From contig NZ_KE650771.1 in the NCBI RefSeq assembly GCF_000447295.1, positions 3,421,964 through 3,485,963 on the forward strand: a stretch of DNA of 64,000 nucleotides. Direction: 5' to 3'. The first letter of the stretch is position 1; the number at the start of each line of letters is the position of its first letter. The notes below the pieces were generated by a model. It did no database searches. It saw only the letters and a program-made list of their open reading frames with translations, and had not been told where the DNA came from. The position numbers and the translations under genes are program-made. This DNA comes from Fischerella sp. PCC 9431 (GTDB taxonomy: Bacteria; Cyanobacteriota; Cyanobacteriia; Cyanobacteriales; Nostocaceae). Positions 9,414 through 17,917 of the stretch are shown here, piece after piece.

Positions 9414-9479
9414 GGTACGGGCAAAACCTCGTGTCCAAAAAAGCACATCGCTATCTCTAAAAACGTCACCATAATAAGC

Positions 9480-11216
9480 ATGACGATTACAGAAGATCTC
9501 CAAAAATTGTTAGATATTTTGCCCCAAGACCTGCGGCAAATATTAGAGAAGCATCCCCAACGAGATAGTTTAGTGGAAGTGGTTTTAGATCTGGGCCGTC
9601 GTCCAGAAGCCCGCTTCCCTCATCAAGCTGAGTACCTGAGTGAAATACCCATCACTCAGAACGTGATCGATGATTGTATTCAGCGAGTGGGGAGCTTTGG
9701 CGGAGATAACCGAGCCGGAATAGAGCAAACTTTGCATAGAATCAGTGCCATCCGTAACCGTAGCGGTAAGATTATTGGCTTAACTTGCCGTGTTGGTCGA
9801 GCGGTGTTTGGAACTATCGGCATGATTCGCGATTTAGTGGAAACTGGTAAATCGATTCTGATGCTGGGACGCCCAGGTGTGGGTAAAACCACTGCCTTAC
9901 GAGAAATTGCCCGTGTTTTAGCGGATGAGTTGAACAAACGTGTAGTGATTATTGACACCTCTAATGAAATTGCAGGTGATGGCGATGTTCCGCATCCGGC
10001 AATTGGGAAAGCCAGGCGGATGCAAGTTGCTCATCCCGAATTACAACATCAAGTGATGATTGAGGCTGTGGAAAACCACATGCCAGAGGTGATCGTCATT
10101 GATGAAATTGGCACAGAACTAGAAGCTTTAGCCGCTCGCACCATTGCCGAACGGGGTGTACAGTTGGTAGGTACTGCCCACGGAAACCAAATTGAAAACT
10201 TAATCAAAAACCCGACTCTTGCGGATTTGGTTGGTGGTATCCAAGCTGTAACATTAGGCGATGATGAAGCCAGACGCCGAGGCAGTCAAAAAACTGTTTT
10301 GGAACGCAAAGCACCTCCTACTTTCGAGATTGCCGTGGAAATGCTAGAACGGCAACGCTGGGTAGTTCATGAAAGTGTGGCTGACACGGTAGATAGTTTG
10401 CTCAGAGGTCATCAACCTAGTCCACAGGTGAGAACTGTTGACGAAGAAGGCAAAGTTAAGATTACACGCCAGTTAACACCTTTGAATGGTCGTTCCCAAA
10501 CTCTCGCCAAAGAAGAGTCATTTGTACCAGCACGACAGTCAAACGGTTGGCGCTCATCTGGGCAAATGCAAGCATTACCTTCACCAGTTACCACCCAACC
10601 AACCAGGTTGAGTAGGCATACTGAATTTGACCGCCTACTAGATGAATCTTTCAATTACTTTGGTGGCTTTGATGATGCTGATAGCAAACTAGCAGGACCA
10701 AATGGTGAAGATTTGCCACTGCATATCTACCCCTATGGTGTCAGCCGTAGTCAATTAGAACAAGTCGTTGAAGTGTTGAATTTACCAGTGATATTGACAA
10801 AAGACATCGATAGTGCTGATGCAATTTTGGCATTGCGATCGCACGTCAAAAACCACGCCAAATTGCGGCAAATGGCTAAAGCCCGACAAGTGCCAATCCA
10901 CATGATTAAATCTAGTACCATACCGCAAATTACCCGTGGTTTGCGGCGGTTACTCAACATCGATGATCCGGAGGTGACTGACGAGCGCGAACTGCAATTA
11001 TTCCTCCACAGCGCCACTGATGATGAGATTGACGCCTTAGAGGAAGCCAGATTAGCAGTCGAAAATATTGTCATTCCCAAAGGACAACCTGTGGAATTAT
11101 TACCTCGTTCTCCTCAAGTGCGGAAAATGCAGCACGAGTTAGTCGAACACTACCGCTTAAAATCCAATAGTTTTGGGGAAGAACCAAATCGGCGTCTGCG
11201 GATTTACCCAGCGTAA
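9480..11216 (+). CDS. Ycf45-like AAA ATPase with C-terminal R3H domain
   Basis: A 578-residue P-loop ATPase resembling the algal plastid protein Ycf45 and bacterial SpoIIIAA. Walker A is GRPGVGKTT (residues 130-138) and Walker B is VIVIDEIGTE (about 203). A conserved AHGNQIENLIKNPTL segment follows. After a variable linker (about 300-385), the C-terminal third (from about 410) holds the domain seen in the cyanobacterial family and ends in an R3H-like segment (HELVEHYRLKSNSFGEEPNRRLRIYP), which suggests binding to single-stranded nucleic acid. The precise role is not established. It may share a transcript with ldpA upstream and converges with the three-gene ATPase operon. Confidence 0.85.
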   Translation: MTITEDLQKLLDILPQDLRQILEKHPQRDSLVEVVLDLGRRPEARFPHQAEYLSEIPITQNVIDDCIQRVGSFGGDNRAGIEQTLHRISAIRNRSGKIIGLTCRVGRAVFGTIGMIRDLVETGKSILMLGRPGVGKTTALREIARVLADELNKRVVIIDTSNEIAGDGDVPHPAIGKARRMQVAHPELQHQVMIEAVENHMPEVIVIDEIGTELEALAARTIAERGVQLVGTAHGNQIENLIKNPTLADLVGGIQAVTLGDDEARRRGSQKTVLERKAPPTFEIAVEMLERQRWVVHESVADTVDSLLRGHQPSPQVRTVDEEGKVKITRQLTPLNGRSQTLAKEESFVPARQSNGWRSSGQMQALPSPVTTQPTRLSRHTEFDRLLDESFNYFGGFDDADSKLAGPNGEDLPLHIYPYGVSRSQLEQVVEVLNLPVILTKDIDSADAILALRSHVKNHAKLRQMAKARQVPIHMIKSSTIPQITRGLRRLLNIDDPEVTDERELQLFLHSATDDEIDALEEARLAVENIVIPKGQPVELLPRSPQVRKMQHELVEHYRLKSNSFGEEPNRRLRIYPA

Positions 11217-11270
11217 CAAGTAGTCAGCACAAATAAAGCTGACTAGTTAGCTTTGTTTGTGCTGACTTGC

Positions 11271-12599
11271 TTATAAACTAAACTCTGCCACATCATCTTC
11301 ACCCATATCTGGATCTTTACCCACGGCAGTGGGTCTAAAATCAGCACCATGAATTAACTCATCAAAATGCTTACTAGGATTTTGATAAATTATATTTAAA
11401 ACACTGAGAAAATCCCGGACAATTTCACCAGGAGTGAGTAATGCTGCTGCACCCAAGCGATTGACAATCTCTTGGACAAATTCTTTTAAATTAGATTTTT
11501 TTAATATCTGTGTATAAGCAAAATTCAGGGCATGAATTTCTGTTAATGTTTGCAAAAGTAACAGAATTTCTTCTTGACTCAAAGGATTGAGTCGCATCAC
11601 AGGTCCTAAAAATTCTTGTACACCAGCTTGAGTCACAAAACGGCTTTCTTTTGTACGTCGGCGCCAAGCAGGATCAGCAAACAGTCCCCGATTTGGATCT
11701 TCTAAAAATTTTGTTGTTCCGCCTATAAACACTCCAAGATTTTCGGCTTTACACTGCATGGTGTCGTTGAAGATTGCTAGCAGCCTATTGTAATTTTTTT
11801 CGCGAGTTACAGTAGTGGGAATTTGATATATATTTGCGGCTTCATCCAGCAAGACTACAAGCCCTTTGTAGCCAATTTCCGCAGTAAATTTAGCAATTAA
11901 TTTAATGTAATCATACCAACTATCATCATCAATTATTACCCGCACTCCTAAAGCAGCTTTAGCTTCTGTTTTTGTGCTATATTCTCCTCTTAACCAACGC
12001 AAAGCAGCATTTTTTAGCTCATCATCATCTATGCGATAACCACGCCAATAAGCAATAATTACATTGCCAAAATCAAAGCCATGAACTAAGTCTTCTATAT
12101 ACTGAATTACTTCCCTAATTTTGGCTTCTACTTGGTCATCAAAGCCATCATCATTGGGACGCATTCCGGTTTCTTTGGCAACTTCTTGTTGAATTTTACT
12201 AATCCATCCCTCTAAAATTGCTACTAAAGCACCGCCATCAGGGCGAGTTTTTGTCGCCAGGCGACTCATTAATTCTCGATAAGTTGCTAAACCTTCGTTG
12301 TTGCTTCCTGCTAATCGGCGTTCTGAACACAAGTCCGCATCAGTCACGACAAAACCTTGTTCCATTGCGCGATTGCGAAGTAACTGTAGCATGAAGCTTT
12401 TACCAGAACCATAGTTCCCAATTATGAAGCGAAAAGCTGCTACTCCTTCTGCAATGTCATTGAGGTTTTGTAATAGGCTTTGTAGTTCTTTTTCCCGACC
12501 TACTGCTATATGTTCTAGTCCTACCCTTGGAACAACACCTGCGCCAAGAGAATTGATGATAGCAGTGGAGACTTTTTTCGAGATTTTGAGCTTTGCCAT
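11271..12599 (-). CDS. DUF2791-type P-loop ATPase (BREX ATP-binding-domain-like)
   Basis: A 442-residue ATPase. Walker A is GNYGSGKSF (residues 61-69) and a Walker B-like segment is GLVVLLDEAANIY near residue 244. The region before it (GAGVVPRVGLEHIAVGREKE) and the RGLFADPAWRRRT and TPGEIVRDFLSVL segments fit the DUF2791 family, whose members appear in BREX phage-defence loci and next to TerB-domain proteins. It is the last gene of a three-gene minus-strand operon, 88 bases after the TerB-C-like gene. A role in moving or remodelling nucleic acid or protein is inference. No methylase, PglZ or helicase is nearby, so this is not a standard BREX locus. Confidence 0.8.
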   Translation of the reverse strand: MAKLKISKKVSTAIINSLGAGVVPRVGLEHIAVGREKELQSLLQNLNDIAEGVAAFRFIIGNYGSGKSFMLQLLRNRAMEQGFVVTDADLCSERRLAGSNNEGLATYRELMSRLATKTRPDGGALVAILEGWISKIQQEVAKETGMRPNDDGFDDQVEAKIREVIQYIEDLVHGFDFGNVIIAYWRGYRIDDDELKNAALRWLRGEYSTKTEAKAALGVRVIIDDDSWYDYIKLIAKFTAEIGYKGLVVLLDEAANIYQIPTTVTREKNYNRLLAIFNDTMQCKAENLGVFIGGTTKFLEDPNRGLFADPAWRRRTKESRFVTQAGVQEFLGPVMRLNPLSQEEILLLLQTLTEIHALNFAYTQILKKSNLKEFVQEIVNRLGAAALLTPGEIVRDFLSVLNIIYQNPSKHFDELIHGADFRPTAVGKDPDMGEDDVAEFSL

Positions 12600-12687
12600 G
12601 TAAATTCACCTCAACTTCATGTATTTTAGCTTGAAGGTGAGCTTTGCTTTCATGCGGGGTAAGGTCAATCGATTTTAGGCTTTGCTT

Positions 12688-13968
12688 CTACTTAATATTT
12701 TTGTAGATTGCGATCGCTTTTTCTACGTCACTTTTATACTCTGGATAAATTGCTGGCGTTGCTACGTTTGGATCAATGAGCAATTCGCCAATCGTGTTAT
12801 TAGCATTTTCATTGATAGAATCAATTAACAAATTTGGCATAGTAATATTGGCTTCAGCTATTTTTTTTATAGCTGCATTTGGATTCTCATCTTCTATAAT
12901 TGCTTTTAATACCTGAATTTCTGACTCAGATAAATGATTTAGTAAGCTAGACCATTCTGACGTAAATTCTTCTAGATTATTTGATGTCTCTAGCTCATCT
13001 ACCGTATCGAGTAGATCAGCAAACGGAAAAAGTTCTACATCTTCTTCCTGATTATTTTCTAATACATTGCTAGAATCTAAATTTTCAATTTGCTGTAATA
13101 ATTCCCATACTTGATTTTGTAAATAATCGCGTTCATCTTGTAATAAGGAAATTTGACTTTCCAAGTGTTGGAGTTGGTTTTGCTGTTCTGCTACTTGTAC
13201 TTTTAAGGAATTTAAATTAATTTCTATTTTTTCTGTTTCTAGCTTTTTGTCTATCAACAATTGATTTTGTTGTTGATTTTCTGCTTCTAGTTCTTGAACT
13301 TGGAGTCTCATTTCATGTAATTTTTCTTCTAGTTGGGGTTTCAGCCTTTCTAGAAGAGTTAAGTTACTTTCTAAGTCTTGCCTTTGTTGTAACAGTTCAC
13401 ACAGTTGATTATGTAATTGATTAATTTCAGCTTTAGAAACACTACAATTTAATTCTAAGCGGCGTTTTTCCGCATTGATAGCAGACAAAGAATTATTATG
13501 TTCTAATTTTGTTTTTTCAAGTTCGACAATCTCATTTTGTAAAACAGTAATTTGTGATTCCAACTGTTTTTTTTCAATTGCATAACTGCTTAACTCACGG
13601 CTTAGACTATCTCTTTGATTTCGACGTTCATTGATTTGATTTTGTAATTTATTCGATTCTTGATACAATAAAGAGTGTTGAGTTTCTAATTCATTGACTT
13701 CTGCAACTACACGAGATTTCAAAACCTCTAATTCTTTAATACGGCGGTGAAGAGAATCTAGAACTAGCATTTCACTAGCTCGGCGTCGCTTGTCTATAAA
13801 CAAAGCTGCGAGATAGGTAGAAAATATTGTGATGACGCCTGTGAAAAAGGCACTTTTAACATCCCAACTAAAGACTAAACCAAGTCCAAAACTCGCACCA
13901 AAGGCAACTACACCGAGAATAAGTCGATTACTTACTGTTGCTGACTGCATATTGCTGGTTTTGAGCAT
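12688..13968 (-). CDS. Membrane-anchored coiled-coil protein with TerB-C-like C-terminus
   Basis: A 426-residue protein with three parts. Two hydrophobic helices lie at about residues 16-33 and 37-57. A long glutamine/leucine/glutamate-rich coiled coil runs over about 62-295, and an acidic linker follows. The C-terminal 85 residues (LSESEIQVLKAIIEDENPN, then AEANITMPNLLIDSINENAN and IYPEYKSDVEKA) read as a TerB C-terminal domain, found in proteins linked to tellurite-type stress and some defence loci. Topology suggests the coil and TerB-C lie in the cytoplasm. It stands between two ATPase genes, 18 bases after the first and 88 before the second, which suggests a shared complex at the membrane. 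The TerB-C call is by motif reading only. Confidence 0.75.
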   Translation of the reverse strand: MLKTSNMQSATVSNRLILGVVAFGASFGLGLVFSWDVKSAFFTGVITIFSTYLAALFIDKRRRASEMLVLDSLHRRIKELEVLKSRVVAEVNELETQHSLLYQESNKLQNQINERRNQRDSLSRELSSYAIEKKQLESQITVLQNEIVELEKTKLEHNNSLSAINAEKRRLELNCSVSKAEINQLHNQLCELLQQRQDLESNLTLLERLKPQLEEKLHEMRLQVQELEAENQQQNQLLIDKKLETEKIEINLNSLKVQVAEQQNQLQHLESQISLLQDERDYLQNQVWELLQQIENLDSSNVLENNQEEDVELFPFADLLDTVDELETSNNLEEFTSEWSSLLNHLSESEIQVLKAIIEDENPNAAIKKIAEANITMPNLLIDSINENANNTIGELLIDPNVATPAIYPEYKSDVEKAIAIYKNIK

Positions 13969-13986
13969 TTTTCTTTCTTTTGACTT

Positions 13987-15330
13987 TTAATTTTTAACTT
14001 GGATTGCAGCAAGATTCAATTCTGCTTTTAAAAAATCTACAAATTGCCGTGCTGTTCTTCCAGAACGACCGTTATGACGAGTTGCCCATTGTAAAGCTTT
14101 GTATTCTAAATCTGACTGACTGATATTAATTCCTGCTAAATCCGCAAGATGCCGGATAATTTTTAAATAAGTTTTCTGATCAGCTCCTTCAAAAGTGAGA
14201 GTAAGACCAAAGCGATCGCTAAAGGAAAGTTTTTCCTGCATTGTATCCCAAGCATGAACTTCATCATGATCACGGGGAGCAGGCCTGTCAGCGAAAAATT
14301 CCCGTACTAAGTGACGGCGGTTAGAAGTAGCATACACCACGATATTTTGTGGACGTGCGGTTAAATTCCCTTCTAACACCACTTTTAACGCCTTAAAAGC
14401 ATCGTCGTCTTCCTCAAATGAAAGATCATCAACAAAAATAATAAATTTATGGGGTACTCCTCGCAAATGTTCCAAAATCACTGGTAAGTCTTGCAATTGT
14501 GATTTTGCCACTTCCAATAGTCGTAAGTTACTATCCTCATACTCATTCAGCAAAGCTTTCACTAAAGAAGATTTTCCAGAACCACGACTACCATAAAGTA
14601 ATACGTGTAGAGCCACCTGTCCCGATAACAAAAATTCTGTATTTTTCAACAAAGCTTCTTTTTGCGACTCATAACCCACAAGTTCGCTTAATTTCACTGT
14701 ATCAGGATAAGATATACCCAAAAACTGTCCATCTTGCCAGCGTAGAGCTTTATACTCTGCAAATAAACCCGTACCGTATTGCCGATAATACACTGCTAAA
14801 GCTTCTACAGCATCTGCCCAATTTTCCAACTGTTGTAGAGAACTAATCAACTGCGTTTCTACACCTGCTATGCCATCCTGCTCTAGATACCACACTACTG
14901 GTGAAACAGGTAAATGAGCAATATTCTGTACCCATTCACTCAAAACAGCACTGCTACATTCATACAAATGTTGGAGTGCGAGTAAATCATGTTTGACTGC
15001 TGCTACCAAAGCAGCTGGTAAATTCTCAAATTTTTGCTGTTGAGCTTGTTTTGTAAAAGGATTTTCAGCTTTGAGAATTTGAGTAATGAGATATTCTTCC
15101 CAATTTTGATTTTTTGTTGCTAAGGCTCGAAAGTAACTGCCATAAGCTTGTAGGCAACTCCTAGCATCTGCTTCACTGTAACGAATAGCTTGCAACAAAT
15201 CAAGAAATGCTGTACCTACTTCCGTTTGCAGGACAGATTGGTAGAGTAAAAGAGAAGCTGCTTGACGTTGGAGAAATTGAACCTTTGCATAAGACGAATT
15301 ACTTGCCGTAGGCATCACTTGATTATCCAT
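13987..15330 (-). CDS. DUF815-type AAA ATPase
   Basis: A 447-residue protein that opens the three-gene operon. An N-terminal helical region (about residues 1-210) has no recognised motif. The C-terminal half is an AAA ATPase of the DUF815 family: Walker A GSRGSGKSS (about 247), Walker B KFIIFVDDLSFE (about 291), sensor-1-like NIVVYATSNRRH (about 328), and the family segment FADRPAPRDHDEVHAWDTMQ followed by EKLSFSDRFGLTL. The C-terminal RSGRTARQFVDFL is the lid. DUF815 ATPases have no settled function. The next gene begins 18 bases after its stop, so translation is probably coupled. Confidence 0.85.
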   Translation of the reverse strand: MDNQVMPTASNSSYAKVQFLQRQAASLLLYQSVLQTEVGTAFLDLLQAIRYSEADARSCLQAYGSYFRALATKNQNWEEYLITQILKAENPFTKQAQQQKFENLPAALVAAVKHDLLALQHLYECSSAVLSEWVQNIAHLPVSPVVWYLEQDGIAGVETQLISSLQQLENWADAVEALAVYYRQYGTGLFAEYKALRWQDGQFLGISYPDTVKLSELVGYESQKEALLKNTEFLLSGQVALHVLLYGSRGSGKSSLVKALLNEYEDSNLRLLEVAKSQLQDLPVILEHLRGVPHKFIIFVDDLSFEEDDDAFKALKVVLEGNLTARPQNIVVYATSNRRHLVREFFADRPAPRDHDEVHAWDTMQEKLSFSDRFGLTLTFEGADQKTYLKIIRHLADLAGINISQSDLEYKALQWATRHNGRSGRTARQFVDFLKAELNLAAIQVKN

Positions 15331-15417
15331 CTATCAATTGGGTTATTTAGCTCAACAGCTATGCTAAATTGTCTGCCGGGGCTTGCAGGAAAATTAAAAT
15401 CTACATAGGTTGTAACA

Positions 15418-15753
15418 ATGAACTTAGGTATTGTTGCCGCCCTTGCTTACGGCACATTAACAGTAGTGGGTGGTATTGTAGGTTACATAACAGTTGGTAG
15501 TAATGTGTCACTTTTTAGTGGCAGCATTAGTGGTTTAGTACTTATATTTTCAGCTTTAATACAAATTCAAGGTCAAAACTGGGGTTTGACTTTAGCAGCT
15601 ATTGTTACAGCTATATTAATAGTTGTTTTTGCATTTAGATTAGCTAAAACACGTAAGTTGATGCCTGCGGGATTGATGACAATTTTAGGTATGTTGACGC
15701 TAGCGCTGATTGTACATCAATTTCAAATTATGAGATTAGGTAGGGGGGGATAG
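15418..15753 (+). CDS. TMEM14-family small membrane protein
   Basis: A 111-residue, almost wholly hydrophobic protein with four predicted membrane helices and glycine-rich packing motifs (AALAYGTLTVVGGIVGY; KLMPAGLMTILGMLTLAL). Length and the AKTRKLMPAG motif fit the TMEM14/FAX1 family, which includes plastid fatty-acid exporters. Transport of a lipid or other small molecule is a family-based guess. It is divergent from the DUF815 operon, with which it shares an 87-base intergenic region. Confidence 0.8.
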   Translation: MNLGIVAALAYGTLTVVGGIVGYITVGSNVSLFSGSISGLVLIFSALIQIQGQNWGLTLAAIVTAILIVVFAFRLAKTRKLMPAGLMTILGMLTLALIVHQFQIMRLGRGG

Positions 15754-15907
15754 TCATATGTCATTTGTCATTAATCCTTGATAAGGATTTCAATAGAGAC
15801 TATTAAGGACTTTAAAATTAGTTACTTTTGCGCTTAACGTTTAGCTAAATTTTGATTTAGTTACTTAAATTTTTATTGCGAACCACAATAGCTTTATCGG
15901 GGAACCG

Positions 15908-15939
15908 GTGTTCTATGTCATCATGTCACAATAGAACAC
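15908..15939. promoter_or_regulatory. Inverted repeat upstream of the peroxiredoxin gene
   Basis: Perfect 9-bp arms GTGTTCTAT and ATAGAACAC with a 14-base spacer end 30 bases before the peroxiredoxin ATG. Position and symmetry suggest a regulator site or a 5' leader hairpin. Which protein binds is unknown. Confidence 0.5.
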
Positions 15940-15969
15940 GTATCCTTTTTTATCCACAGGGAATCAAGC

Positions 15970-16608
15970 ATGGCTCTCCGTCTAGGTGATACAGTACCGA
16001 ATTTTACCCAAGCCTCAACACACGGCGATATTGATTTTTATGAGTGGGCGGGTGACAGCTGGGTAGTGCTGTTTTCTCACCCCGCAGACTATACACCAGT
16101 TTGCACCACTGAGTTAGGAACTGTAGCCAAACTCAAACCAGAATTTGACAAGCGCAATGTCAAAGCGATCGCCCTAAGTGTTGATGATGTTGAATCTCAC
16201 ACAGGCTGGGTAGGAGACATTGAAGAAACACAAAATACCAAACTCAACTACCCAATTTTGGCAGATCCAGATCGTAAAGTTTCTGACCTTTATGACATGA
16301 TTCACCCCAACGCTAACGCTAGCGTGACGGTGCGGACAGTATTTATCATTGATCCCAGCAAAAAGTTGCGTCTGACCCTGACTTATCCTCCCAGCACTGG
16401 ACGTAACTTTGATGAAATTTTGCGAGTGATTGATTCGCTGCAACTCACTGATGACTACAGCGTCGCTACTCCAGCTGACTGGAAAGATGGCGATGATTGC
16501 GTGATTGTTCCTTCACTCAAAGATCCTGAAGTACTGAAGGAAAAATTCCCCAAAGGTTATCAGGAAGTCAAACCTTATTTGCGGATGACTCCCCAGCCAA
16601 ATAAATAA
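15970..16608 (+). CDS. 1-Cys peroxiredoxin (Prx6 type)
   Basis: Thiol peroxidase that reduces hydrogen peroxide and organic peroxides, 212 residues. The peroxidatic cysteine is Cys45 in HPADYTPVCTTELG, and the long C-terminal extension (PKGYQEVKPYLRMTPQP) is typical of the Prx6/1-Cys class. No resolving cysteine is placed as in 2-Cys enzymes. It is a single gene closed by a strong terminator. The upstream inverted repeat suggests regulated expression, probably by oxidative stress, which is inference. Confidence 0.95.
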   Translation: MALRLGDTVPNFTQASTHGDIDFYEWAGDSWVVLFSHPADYTPVCTTELGTVAKLKPEFDKRNVKAIALSVDDVESHTGWVGDIEETQNTKLNYPILADPDRKVSDLYDMIHPNANASVTVRTVFIIDPSKKLRLTLTYPPSTGRNFDEILRVIDSLQLTDDYSVATPADWKDGDDCVIVPSLKDPEVLKEKFPKGYQEVKPYLRMTPQPNK

Positions 16609-16624
16609 TTGACTTATTCACAAG

Positions 16625-16665
16625 ACCTCACCTTATTGATCATCAAACAAGGTGAGGTTTTTTAT
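16625..16665 (+). terminator. Intrinsic terminator of the peroxiredoxin gene
   Basis: Perfect arms ACCTCACCTT (16625-16634) and AAGGTGAGGT (16649-16658) are followed by TTTTTT. The hairpin lies 17 bases after the peroxiredoxin stop and just before the convergent DUF202 gene. Confidence 0.9.
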
Positions 16666-17087
16666 TCCAGCAAAAAAGTCTGTAAATAATCTAAGGGAAC
16701 CGTAAAGACATAATATATCACTCCCACACCTAGCAGAGTTACAGCCAGACTCGAAAGAATCACCCAACGATCTGGCGGTTGATAGCTATCCTCATCAATA
16801 TCTCGACGAACAGCGAAATAATGTTGAGTTGAAAGCAATACAGTCAATATACCCACCAAAGCAAAGGCTAAACCCAACTTCCAACCGTTACCAGGAGGTT
16901 GCGGTGCTAAGGGTGGGCGAATAATACGCAGGCGCACAATTAAAACACCAAAACCCATGAGTGCAATCCCACTCCGCATCCATGCTAGATAGGTACGTTC
17001 ATTTGCTAAATGATCCCGTACCCGATCTGATCTATATTTCTTTGATTTTTCTTGTGATTTTTCTAATTTATCTACTTGCATGTTCAT
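16662..17087 (-). CDS. DUF202 family membrane protein
   Basis: A 141-residue protein with a charged N-terminus, the family motif RVRDHLANERTYLAWMRSGIALMGFGVLIVRL (read in parts; about residues 22-53), and two further helices at about 75-90 and 107-125. This is the YidH/DUF202 topology of three membrane helices. Function is unknown; plant and fungal relatives are linked to stress or polyphosphate transporters. It converges on the peroxiredoxin gene. Confidence 0.85.
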   Translation of the reverse strand: MNMQVDKLEKSQEKSKKYRSDRVRDHLANERTYLAWMRSGIALMGFGVLIVRLRIIRPPLAPQPPGNGWKLGLAFALVGILTVLLSTQHYFAVRRDIDEDSYQPPDRWVILSSLAVTLLGVGVIYYVFTVPLDYLQTFLLE

Positions 17088-17197
17088 AGGTTTTATATAT
17101 TTGATCGATTAAAAATATTATTATTATTGATTTTTTCACATATAGATCCCCGATTTGTGAGAAAATTCGGGGATATTGTTCAACCAGCTTTAGTTAT

Positions 17198-17818
17198 TTA
17201 ATCGTTAATTTCTACAGTCGTAATACCTGCATCTAATGCTGCTTTGACAGTATCAGGAATAAACCAGTTAGCCTCACCAGCTTGAAAAACTTTTGCAGGC
17301 GGAACATTAAATTCTATTTCACCAGTTTTGGGGTTGGTTGTAGCTACTAAACGAGTTCCATCTACAATCTTAAAAGCTGTGGCAGGTTTGGCTGCTTGAT
17401 TTTCTGTAGCAGGTGTTCCGGGAATATAAATACCATCACAATCTAAGTCTTCATCAGTTTCTGCACCATTAGGTAGCAGATATAATTGATTGTCGTAGGT
17501 TGAGCTAGATTTTTTAGGCTTTTGAGCGTAGACTAACAGTGTCTTTCCTGTTTCGTTGCGACATACACCACAACTTTCACCAGTTTCCAAGATATATTTT
17601 TGAAATTTTAGATTAGAAATATTTTCGAGAATTTCTGGAGTTGAACCTTGGGTTTGTTTTTCCTGTAAAGCTGCATCTAGTGCTTCAGTCACTTCGATAT
17701 AATCTGGATTAGAAGTGTACTTTTTACCAGCCCAAGATGGTTGAGCAATCATTAGATTTACAAGTAATAATAAGCACAAAACTGTAACTTTAACCAGATT
17801 AATTTTGAAGATTTTCAT
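17198..17818 (-). CDS. Secreted protein of unknown function
   Basis: A 206-residue exported protein that I do not recognise. I start it at the ATG at 17818 (MKIFKINLVK), which has AAGGA nine bases upstream, rather than an in-frame ATG eight codons earlier. A signal peptide ends at about AQPSWAG. The mature part has a CGVC pair (GESCGVCRNE) and a later single cysteine in DEDLDCDGIYIPG, so a disulfide or redox site is possible. The end of the protein (IPDTVKAALDAGITTVEIND) is ordinary and the gene looks intact. It lies just before the CadD transporter cluster on the same strand. Confidence 0.6.
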   Translation of the reverse strand: MKIFKINLVKVTVLCLLLLVNLMIAQPSWAGKKYTSNPDYIEVTEALDAALQEKQTQGSTPEILENISNLKFQKYILETGESCGVCRNETGKTLLVYAQKPKKSSSTYDNQLYLLPNGAETDEDLDCDGIYIPGTPATENQAAKPATAFKIVDGTRLVATTNPKTGEIEFNVPPAKVFQAGEANWFIPDTVKAALDAGITTVEIND

Positions 17819-17917
17819 AGTTATATCCTTGCAAAAATTCAAAGTTTTTGGCTAGCTGTTAACTAAATAATTGAAGATTTAATGCCGATGTCAGCGATAT
17901 TTCATCTATATTTAGAC

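Noticed and set aside
11271..15330. Complete BREX phage-defence system
   Set aside because: Only a DUF2791-like ATPase is present. The methylase PglX, phosphatase PglZ and other BREX parts are missing from the neighbourhood.
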